A stretch of DNA of 64,000 nt from UBA1433 sp964581565 (GTDB lineage: Bacteria; Bacillota; Clostridia; Eubacteriales; UBA1433). Made by a program: the position numbers and the translations under genes. The stretch is from NCBI GenBank assembly GCA_964581565.1, contig CAZOOZ010000001.1, positions 186,001-250,000 on the forward strand, written 5' to 3'. The notes beneath the pieces are model-generated. The model was given only the letters and a program-made list of their open reading frames with translations, had not been told where the DNA came from and did no database searches. Position 1 is the first letter of the stretch. Each line of letters begins with the position of its first letter. Positions 34,983-42,041 of the stretch are shown here, piece by piece.

Positions 34983-35057
34983 GCGAAAGTGGCTCAACGG
35001 CAGAGCATCGCCTTCCCAAGGCGAGGGTTGCGAGTTCGAATCTCGTCTTTCGCTCCA
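34983..35057 (+). tRNA. tRNA-Gly (anticodon CCC)
   Basis: Acceptor stem GCGAAAG/CTTTCGC, T at position 8, D stem GCTC/GAGC, anticodon stem TCGCC/GGCGA with loop TTCCCAA (anticodon CCC), T arm with TTCGAAT and encoded CCA. All stems pair; the 75-base length is normal. Confidence 0.93.
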
Positions 35058-35089
35058 ATTATTTTATAAACATTCAATATTCTATATAA

Positions 35090-35116
35090 AAACAGTTAGC
35101 CACCGGCTAACTGTTT
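35090..35116 (+). terminator. terminator after tRNA-Gly
   Basis: AAACAGTTAGCC and GGCTAACTGTTT arms with ACC loop and a short T run, between the tRNA and the convergent marker-8-like gene. Confidence 0.8.
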
Positions 35117-35145
35117 TGTTCCATCAACTTTTTGACGCGCTGTAC

Positions 35146-36558
35146 TTAAATATAGGGATGCGGGCAGTCTGTGCATTCAAAAATTTCTTTTCCGGCAATA
35201 ACTTTGATTTTATTGTTGTCGTTTAAGCATACCGGCATATCATCACCGGAGCATAGGGTTACATCATCAAGATTATTTTCATGATTCATATACATCAAAT
35301 GATTTTTTGTAATTTCCCATCCTCTTTTGCTCATTGCATAGACCGGGATTTTAATGCCTATTTGTGCAATGGCATTGGGCCGAATATGTTTCTTTATATT
35401 TTTTGACGCGCACGACCATATGATATCTGCATAGTCTTTCATAATGACTGCTGTTTTTTCGTCTATGCCCGTTGAGCATAAACCGAATTTATATAAAACA
35501 ACACCTTTTGTTTCCAGCTTTTTTAAATCTTTGTGTAAATAATTATCCTTTGCCGCAACGGATACCGCTATTTTTTTATATCCGAGTTCGATCGCCTTTT
35601 TTACCCCTGTCAGCTGATCGATTGCAGCCGTATAAGGAAATACCGGAATAATCTTTGCGTCGATGGCAGTCTGCATGATCGTCTTCGACGGGCTTGTGAA
35701 AAATAGACCTGTCATTCTTTTTACGGCGCCTTGTGTGTTGCTTTCATTGGTGGTGATGATGGTTCCCAAATTATTGGAAACAATCACAGCCGCATCGATC
35801 ATGCCGCTTCTAAAGGCTGAAGACATCGTCTCCGAGGCACCGAAAAGCACGTTAGCCTCACATGAATTTAGAGGTCTGTTCGTGTCAAAAAAGCCTCCTT
35901 TGATGACGACTTCGTTAATCAGCTTACACATGAGTGAAGTTTGAAGTTCTTTATCTGCGGATTTTAGAGACTGCAGCAGTTCCTGCGCATATATTCCGCC
36001 CACTTCTTTGAGCATTTGTATCATTAATGGGCAGTATTGCAAAGGAATGGGTGTGGCTTTTACTGCCTGCAATCTACCATGCTTTTTTTGAAGCAAGATA
36101 TAACTTCCAAACATTCTCGTAATGTGCATTTCTTTTTTATATAAATGGTCCCTAAGAGAATTCTGAATGACTGTGGCCAATTCGTCTGTATATTGATTTA
36201 AATAAATACTCAGAATATCATTTTTTATGTTGATGTTCCAAACCCTGAAGTCCTCGGAAAATGAATGTTTTAATATCACATTCTGTATCGATTTTAAAAT
36301 CACATCCGTTAAACCGTCTATTTGCCGATGATTATAATAAGCGGCCGCATCGTCATCCAGATCAAAATATTTCTCTACATGAGGCCTGTTGAGTTTTATG
36401 GCCACCCTATAGACTTTGCCCTGGCTTGAATTGTAAATTCCTTTTTTTATTTCGCCTTCGTTATCAGAAGTTATTTCCAGCAGCTTATATAATTTTAGCG
36501 TTCCTTCGCTTGTATTGATGATTTCAATGGGGACAATGCTTTTAAGCTGATCTTTCAT
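35146..36558 (-). CDS. DUF2099 (methanogenesis marker protein 8)-like protein with extra N-terminal domain
   Basis: 470 residues. The C-terminal part (about 230-440) has the pattern of methanogenesis marker 8: DAAVIVSNNLGTIITTNESNTQGAVKRMTGLFFTSP, AAIDQLTGVKKAIELGYKKIAVSVA, GLCSTGIDEKTA and DIIWSCASKNIKKHIRP. The N-terminal 200 residues are unfamiliar. It ends with a CTDCPHP cysteine pair. The host makes no methane as far as this window shows. It is divergent from a LysR gene, which may regulate it. No reaction is known to me for this family; assignment is from memory of the domain. Confidence 0.6.
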   Translation of the reverse strand: MKDQLKSIVPIEIINTSEGTLKLYKLLEITSDNEGEIKKGIYNSSQGKVYRVAIKLNRPHVEKYFDLDDDAAAYYNHRQIDGLTDVILKSIQNVILKHSFSEDFRVWNINIKNDILSIYLNQYTDELATVIQNSLRDHLYKKEMHITRMFGSYILLQKKHGRLQAVKATPIPLQYCPLMIQMLKEVGGIYAQELLQSLKSADKELQTSLMCKLINEVVIKGGFFDTNRPLNSCEANVLFGASETMSSAFRSGMIDAAVIVSNNLGTIITTNESNTQGAVKRMTGLFFTSPSKTIMQTAIDAKIIPVFPYTAAIDQLTGVKKAIELGYKKIAVSVAAKDNYLHKDLKKLETKGVVLYKFGLCSTGIDEKTAVIMKDYADIIWSCASKNIKKHIRPNAIAQIGIKIPVYAMSKRGWEITKNHLMYMNHENNLDDVTLCSGDDMPVCLNDNNKIKVIAGKEIFECTDCPHPYI

Positions 36559-36681
36559 TGGTTTGCTCCGTTCAAAGTTTTTTTAAGTATATGTTTTTAT
36601 TTATTAATTGAAGTATAATAGAAAATAATATATAAATATAATATATATTTTTTATACTGCAAATAAATGGAGTTTATACTT

Positions 36682-37572
36682 ATGACTATTAATTTTGAAG
36701 CGTTTAAAATATTCTATATTGTTGCTGTCAATAAAAGCATATCTAAAGCCGCAGAAATCTTATTTGTTTCCCAGCCTGCTGTTACTTGGCAGATTAAGAC
36801 ACTTGAGCGAGAGCTCGATACAACTTTGTTTATCCGTACAAAACATGGCATGGAAATGACAAGTGAAGGGAAAGCATTGTTTGAATATGTTAAAAATGGG
36901 GTAGAAAGTTTTAATAACGGGATGAATATGCTGGCAAATTTAAAAAATCTGGATAGTGGCTTTGTTCATATTGGCGCCAGCACAACCGTCAGTAAATTTG
37001 TTCTTATGCCGTATCTGGCACAGTTTCACGAATTATATCCGAAAATTGATATTCAAATCGTCAATTCACTGACAGAGAATTTACTTATAGAGCTGAGAGC
37101 GGGCAATTTGGATATGCTCATTTTAAATTTGCCGATGAGGGAGAGCAAAGACTTAAATATTATAAAAGTAACGGATGTGGAAGATATCTTTGTAGGAAAC
37201 AAAAAATATTTTGAGTTAACGAATGGAAAGCTTGCGCTTGAAGAGCTTGAGGAGTATCCGCTTATTTTTCAAAAATTGCCTTCAAACACCAGAGCATATT
37301 TAGACGGTTATTTGAAAGAAAACAATGTGAGACTATCTCCGGAAATGGAAATCGTCAGTTTTAATTTGATTATGGATTTTGTAAAAAGCGGCTTCGGAAT
37401 AGGGTATGCAACAAAAGAATTTATAAAAAAAGAATTGGAAAATGAAGAGCTGTTCGAAATTACAGTGATACCAAAAGTGCCAAAAAGATACATCGCCATT
37501 GTAACGCTGAAAAAATTGATTCCCAATTACAGCGTAAAAAAATTGATCGAATTAATGAGGAAATATGATTAA
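36682..37572 (+). CDS. LysR-family transcriptional regulator
   Basis: 296 residues from ATG 36682 (GGAG upstream; the in-frame ATG at 36667 would include the ribosome site). N-terminal HTH: FKIFYIVAVNKSISKAAEILFVSQPAVTWQIKTLE. The C-terminal effector domain (about 88-290) has FVHIGASTTVSKFVLMPYL and GIGYATKEFI. It is divergent from the marker-8-like gene, the usual layout for a LysR regulator and its target. Co-inducer unknown. Confidence 0.9.
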   Translation: MTINFEAFKIFYIVAVNKSISKAAEILFVSQPAVTWQIKTLERELDTTLFIRTKHGMEMTSEGKALFEYVKNGVESFNNGMNMLANLKNLDSGFVHIGASTTVSKFVLMPYLAQFHELYPKIDIQIVNSLTENLLIELRAGNLDMLILNLPMRESKDLNIIKVTDVEDIFVGNKKYFELTNGKLALEELEEYPLIFQKLPSNTRAYLDGYLKENNVRLSPEMEIVSFNLIMDFVKSGFGIGYATKEFIKKELENEELFEITVIPKVPKRYIAIVTLKKLIPNYSVKKLIELMRKYD

Positions 37573-37588
37573 AGTAGTTTTGGCAAAT

Positions 37589-37648
37589 GGAAAGTTTACT
37601 TGACATTCATCAAATAAAGTGATATATTGGATGTAAAGTAAACTTTCC
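37589..37648 (+). promoter_or_regulatory. XRE-gene promoter bracketed by a perfect inverted repeat
   Basis: GGAAAGTTTACTT (37589-37601) and AAGTAAACTTTCC (37636-37648), perfect 13-base arms, flank a promoter with TTGACA (37600-37605), 17-base spacer and TATATT (37623-37628). The left arm overlaps the -35. A repressor dimer at each arm, perhaps the XRE protein encoded next, would block RNA polymerase. Confidence 0.75.
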
Positions 37649-37666
37649 GTTGACGAAGGATGCAAA

Positions 37667-37873
37667 ATGAAGAACAGATTGGAAGAAATTCGCAGACAAT
37701 ATGGGGTAACGCAGGAGGAGTTGGCGGCTTGTCTTGAAGTATCCAGACAAACCATAGGTTCGCTGGAAAACGGGCGTTATAATCCGTCTATTCTTCTGGC
37801 GTTTAAAATTGCACGATATTTTGACAAAAGCATTGAAGAAATTTTTATTTATGAGGAGGATGAGCAGAAATGA
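37667..37873 (+). CDS. XRE-family small HTH regulator
   Basis: Sixty-eight residues, a lone Cro/CI-type helix-turn-helix: EIRRQYGVTQEELAACLEVSRQTIGSLENGRYNPSILLAFKIARYFDKSIEEIF. Typical of clostridial and bacillar YozG-like regulators that control an adjacent membrane protein. It overlaps the next gene by four bases, and the promoter has a perfect inverted repeat on either side. Start ATG 37667 lies after GAAGGA. Confidence 0.9.
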   Translation: MKNRLEEIRRQYGVTQEELAACLEVSRQTIGSLENGRYNPSILLAFKIARYFDKSIEEIFIYEEDEQK

Positions 37874-38301
37874 AAAAAATCTCAAGATCTTATCTTTTCA
37901 TAATAGCAGGTATTATTCTTGTGATAACCGGATTATATTTCATCAAAGCCGTCACAGAGCCGAAAGGTTTTATGCAGGCATTGCCGTATGTGTTTATGGG
38001 AATTGGATGCGGAATGTTTGGACAGGGGACGGGTAATATTATCGGCAAAAAAGCTGTGGCAAATCGGCCCGAGATAGAAAAGCAAATTGAGATCGATCAA
38101 AACGATGAACGCAATATTGCTATTGGCAATAAAGCGAAAGCAAAGGCATATGATATGATGATTTATGTATTTGGCGGACTGCTGCTTGCTTTTGCACTGA
38201 TGGGGCAGGATCTTTACATCATACTGCTTATGGCGCTTGCTTATTTGTTTGTTATTTGTTATGGGGTTTATTATCGCGTAAAATACGAAAGGCAAATGTA
38301 G
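37870..38301 (+). CDS. membrane protein paired with the XRE regulator
   Basis: 143 residues with four hydrophobic segments in two pairs (about 8-27 and 37-55; 92-108 and 113-135). Between them QIEIDQNDERNIAIGNKAKAKAYDMMIYVFGG carries the NDERN...KAKAKAYD motif seen in a widespread unnamed membrane family that travels with small XRE regulators. No function assigned. Start overlaps the regulator's stop by four bases. Confidence 0.75.
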   Translation: MKKISRSYLFIIAGIILVITGLYFIKAVTEPKGFMQALPYVFMGIGCGMFGQGTGNIIGKKAVANRPEIEKQIEIDQNDERNIAIGNKAKAKAYDMMIYVFGGLLLAFALMGQDLYIILLMALAYLFVICYGVYYRVKYERQM

Positions 38302-38561
38302 CAAAGAAATATACAGGCAATATCAAATAAGATTGATTTGATGTCATATAGGAAACAGCTTCTTTGTAAGCTGTTTTTTGATGCATCAATGAGATGTAAA
38401 TATAAATTACTTTTAGCTTTGTTTCGTTTTGATATCCATACGAAAAAACAATATGAAATCCCCATGTTTTGGCTGTAAAATTAGCTTGTAAAGTACGACA
38501 AAATATTATATTATTAATTAAATAAATACCTTTTTCGACATATGCAGGGAGTTGTGAGGTT

Positions 38562-39761
38562 TTGGCCAAATATATCTATAAGGCAATGAACGCCGAAGGG
38601 AAAAAAATTAACGCAAATATTGAAGCAGACAACTATGATGATTTTATCATAGAGTTGAAAAGACAAGGGCTGTATTTAATAAGCTATTCTCTCACAAGAG
38701 ACGGCTATTCTCAATCAGCAAACGGCACAATCTCTTTAAAAGAATTGTCGGTTATATGCAGACAATTCAGCGCCATGCTCAATGCAGGCATCAGTGTTGT
38801 TAAATGTCTTGACATATTGTGCGAACAGACAACGAATAAAAAAACAAGATCAAAATTACTGGCTGTTTTGGAGGATGTGCGTAAAGGTACGTCGCTGCAT
38901 AAAGCCATGGCAAACCAGGGGAAAGCCTTTCCGTTTTATTTGATAAGTTCTGTTGAATCCGGCGAGGAAGGCGGCACGCTTGACGATGTTATGACAAGGA
39001 TGTCAAGTTATTTTGAAAAACAAAATAAAACTAAAAGGCAGATTCGAGGAGCGATGGTATACCCGATTATTCTTGCCAGCTTATGTGTTATTGTAGTTAC
39101 CATTATGCTTGTATTTGTTATACCGAGATTTCTGACAATGTATGCGACGCAAGGAATTGATCTGCCGCTCCCGACTAAAATCTTAATTGCGATAACTGAT
39201 TTTGTTTTATATAAATGGTGGATTATTTTAATTGTAGCAGGGGCTTTTTTCGGTGTGATAATGCTCATTAAAAAATTGCCCTCGACAAAAATATCGTGGG
39301 ATAAATTTACGCTCAGTATGCCTGTCTTCGGGAAACTGCGTAAAGTGCTTATGACATCAAAGTTTGCCCATACGCTTTCTACTCTTTCTGCGAGCGGCAT
39401 CTCGATGCTTGTATCGCTGGAGGTGGTTGCCAGAGTGATCAATAATGCATATATCACTCAATGCGTAGCTATTATTATAGATGACTTAAAACGCGGAGTA
39501 TCGCTCAGTGATTCGCTTAAAAAATTTGACGTGTTTCCGACGATGTTTAAATCAATGATTGCGGTAGGGGAAGAATCGGGTGAGCTCGATGCTTTAATGG
39601 AAAAAACCGCATCTTTTTATGAAGATGAATCAGATGCAGCGGTAAAAAAGATGGTTTCATTAATCGAACCGATGATGATTGTGTTTATGGCTGTGATTAT
39701 TGCATTCATTGTAATTGCGGTAATACTACCTATCTATACATTGTATCAAAATATGTATTAA
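38562..39761 (+). CDS. pilC: type IV pilus inner-membrane platform protein PilC
   Basis: Assembly-platform protein of the GspF/PilC family, 399 residues with the tandem T2SSF domains (about 55-180 and 260-385) and three membrane helices (about 155-180, 205-230, 370-395). SVICRQFSAMLNAGISVVKCLDIL and VESGEEGGTLDDVM are domain 1 marks, and VGEESGELDALMEK domain 2. Start is TTG 38562 with TGAGGT before it. It couples the PilB/PilT ATPases to the pilus. First gene of the pilus cluster. Confidence 0.9.
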   Translation: MAKYIYKAMNAEGKKINANIEADNYDDFIIELKRQGLYLISYSLTRDGYSQSANGTISLKELSVICRQFSAMLNAGISVVKCLDILCEQTTNKKTRSKLLAVLEDVRKGTSLHKAMANQGKAFPFYLISSVESGEEGGTLDDVMTRMSSYFEKQNKTKRQIRGAMVYPIILASLCVIVVTIMLVFVIPRFLTMYATQGIDLPLPTKILIAITDFVLYKWWIILIVAGAFFGVIMLIKKLPSTKISWDKFTLSMPVFGKLRKVLMTSKFAHTLSTLSASGISMLVSLEVVARVINNAYITQCVAIIIDDLKRGVSLSDSLKKFDVFPTMFKSMIAVGEESGELDALMEKTASFYEDESDAAVKKMVSLIEPMMIVFMAVIIAFIVIAVILPIYTLYQNMY

Positions 39762-39785
39762 TCCATAAATTAAGGGGTGAAGACC

Positions 39786-40727
39786 TTGCTAACAATTGAT
39801 ATTGGAAGCAAATATATAAAATTTGTTTTTGCAACTATAAGTTCAAGGCAAGTCATAGTTTCAAATTATTATACACTTCCTACGCCTCCTGACTATACGC
39901 AAGACGGTATCATCGCCGACTTTGATGGTACAGCAGAAATTATTGGACAAGAAGTGGAAAAAAACAAGTGGCGCGGAAGCAAAACATCTATTGTGCTCAC
40001 AAGCCCGGATATTGTTGTCAGAGAGATCAAGTTGCCTAAAACGAGTGTAAAAAACATACGAAATATTGTGACAAATGAAATGAGCGCCTATTTAGGTAAC
40101 GAAGAATATGCTGTGGAGTTTTTTCTCCAGAACCAAGATAAAAATACGCTGAAAGCGCATGCGTTTGCGATGCCGTCCCAAATCATTGAAAGTTATAAAA
40201 GAATGCTTTCTCAAGCTTATCTGTCACCTGTGGCGTTAGACATCGGCGCAAACTGCATTCGAAAATTGAATATGGGAATGAAAGCGGCACATGATAATGA
40301 GGCGATTACCGTGTGCGTTGACATAGGCTATAATTTTATTAACTTCAATATTTTTTCCAAGACCTATCTGCTTTATACGCGTTGCATAAAAATTGAGCTT
40401 GACAGCGCATATAAGCTATCTATAAAAAAAGCGGATGAACAGGAAGAAGCAAGTGAAAACAACACGAATACCGATAATGTCTACTTAAGCTATATAGGAG
40501 ATGAAATACAAAAAATCCTTCAATTCTTAGCTTCAAGCGAATATAAGGATAAAAAAATAACCGTATCTCTTTGCGGCGGCGGAGCCAACTATCATGGAAT
40601 TGATAAATGGCTGACGGAGTACTTAAGTATAGATGTAATGATGATGGACAATCAAGAGCATCCCGGAATCAAAGGTGCTAATTTAAAAGAATTTGCCAAT
40701 GCTCTTGGCGCACAGATCAGATTGTGA
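39786..40727 (+). CDS. pilM: type IV pilus assembly protein PilM
   Basis: Cytoplasmic actin-like (FtsA-fold) protein connecting the PilN/PilO membrane complex to the assembly machine. Phosphate 1 motif TIDIGSKYIKF at the N-terminus, VDIGYNFINF about residue 180 and the adenosine motif LCGGGANYHG near residue 262. Start is TTG 39786 with AAGGGGTG at a proper distance; an earlier in-frame GTG (39777) lies inside that site. Length 313 is a little short of typical PilM. Confidence 0.85.
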   Translation: MLTIDIGSKYIKFVFATISSRQVIVSNYYTLPTPPDYTQDGIIADFDGTAEIIGQEVEKNKWRGSKTSIVLTSPDIVVREIKLPKTSVKNIRNIVTNEMSAYLGNEEYAVEFFLQNQDKNTLKAHAFAMPSQIIESYKRMLSQAYLSPVALDIGANCIRKLNMGMKAAHDNEAITVCVDIGYNFINFNIFSKTYLLYTRCIKIELDSAYKLSIKKADEQEEASENNTNTDNVYLSYIGDEIQKILQFLASSEYKDKKITVSLCGGGANYHGIDKWLTEYLSIDVMMMDNQEHPGIKGANLKEFANALGAQIRL

Positions 40728-40737
40728 GGTGCATGGG

Positions 40738-41304
40738 TTGAAAGATATTAATTTTTTTGAAAGAATTAAAAAAAATACTCCGCAAAAACAAGCATCTAGC
40801 GCAATGAAAGTATGCTTAATTATTTTTATCATTATGTTGCTGTTACTTGGTGGAACTTATACATATTTTTATATTCAGAAAATGAATTTAAGCAAGGATA
40901 TCAACAACTTGAATGAGCAGATCAATCAAATCAATACGCAAAATGAAGGTATGGATCAAATCGCGACAAAAAAAACTCGGCTGCAAGCGCTGCAAAGCTA
41001 TGCAAATGTGGCGACAGAATTTAAAGCAAATGTTGATGAATATCCCATCTTTGATGATGAATTTATGGACAGTATTACAAAAGTTATGCCTTCGGATGTG
41101 AGCATTATAACATTTTCTTACAAAGATGGTGCTTTGAAACTGAGTTGTCAGGCAAAAAAAGAATTATCACCTTCAAATTTTGCTAAAGCACTGAAAAATT
41201 TGGATCTGTTTGAGAATGTAAATTATACGGGAAACAGCTTATCAGATACAAGCACACTGGAATTTTCGATTGAATGCCAGCTGAAGGGAGGCGGGGAAGA
41301 ATGA
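40738..41304 (+). CDS. pilN: type IV pilus alignment protein PilN-like
   Basis: Bitopic membrane protein of 188 residues. The N-terminal DINFFERIKKNTP resembles the PilM-binding INLLP motif of PilN. A single helix (about 24-46) is followed by a coiled coil (LSKDINNLNEQINQINTQNEG) and a small periplasm-side-type domain (residues 95-185). TTG start at 40738 with GAGGTG upstream. The stop overlaps the next gene (ATGA). Role: part of the PilMNO alignment complex. Confidence 0.85.
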   Translation: MKDINFFERIKKNTPQKQASSAMKVCLIIFIIMLLLLGGTYTYFYIQKMNLSKDINNLNEQINQINTQNEGMDQIATKKTRLQALQSYANVATEFKANVDEYPIFDDEFMDSITKVMPSDVSIITFSYKDGALKLSCQAKKELSPSNFAKALKNLDLFENVNYTGNSLSDTSTLEFSIECQLKGGGEE

Positions 41305-41981
41305 AACGACTTTCACAAAGAGAAATCATCTTAATTTTTCTGCTAGCAGTTTTCGTCATTATATTCGTTGGCCTCAATGCGCTTATTAAGCCGATTATGA
41401 CTGGAAATAAAGAAAAACAGGCAACGCTGGATGATTTGAATCAAAAGATCATCCAATTAAAATCAGATCTAAAAATACTCGATATTATTGATGACCAGCT
41501 CGCAGAGCAATACGATAACGCCCTTGCTGCCGCAGAGCCTTTCAGTGAATCGATCGAGCAACCCCAATTAGACCAATATATCAATAAATTGGTAAATAAA
41601 TATAACTTGACCCAAAATGCGATTGACATATCGGAAAAGCAAATATCAAATGCGGATTATTATTCGCAGAGGGTATCCACCGAAGAGGTAGATACGAATA
41701 TTCCCATACAGCAGGCCTCAAATGTAATCAACGGGCAGGCCAACACTACAGATACAACAACCTCGGGTGATGAAAGTGAATCAACAACACTCATGTACTG
41801 TACGACTGTGAACATAACAGTAACAGGCTCGCACAGCAGGATTTTAGCTTTTGTCAATGCGTTATATGAAGATGGCCGTGCGTTTGTGGCCGACAGTCTG
41901 ACGATTTCAAAAGAAACAAACAGTTCGAATGAAAAAGCAGATATTTCGATACGATTCTTCGGAGCGCCGTCAATCGATTGA
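41301..41981 (+). CDS. pilO: type IV pilus protein PilO-like
   Basis: 226 residues: one N-terminal helix (about 6-27), coiled coil (EKQATLDDLNQKIIQLKSDL) and a C-terminal ferredoxin-like domain with TVNITVTGSHSRILAFVNALYEDGRAFVADSLTIS typical of PilO. A Ser/Thr-rich loop (about 130-165) lies between. ATG overlaps the pilN stop. Acts in the inner-membrane PilMNO complex. Confidence 0.85.
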   Translation: MKRLSQREIILIFLLAVFVIIFVGLNALIKPIMTGNKEKQATLDDLNQKIIQLKSDLKILDIIDDQLAEQYDNALAAAEPFSESIEQPQLDQYINKLVNKYNLTQNAIDISEKQISNADYYSQRVSTEEVDTNIPIQQASNVINGQANTTDTTTSGDESESTTLMYCTTVNITVTGSHSRILAFVNALYEDGRAFVADSLTISKETNSSNEKADISIRFFGAPSID

Positions 41982-42041
41982 ATTGAAGGAGCGTAAGACA
42001 GTAAAAATTTTGAGGCCAAGTGCCTTGCGGGGGGAGTAAAG

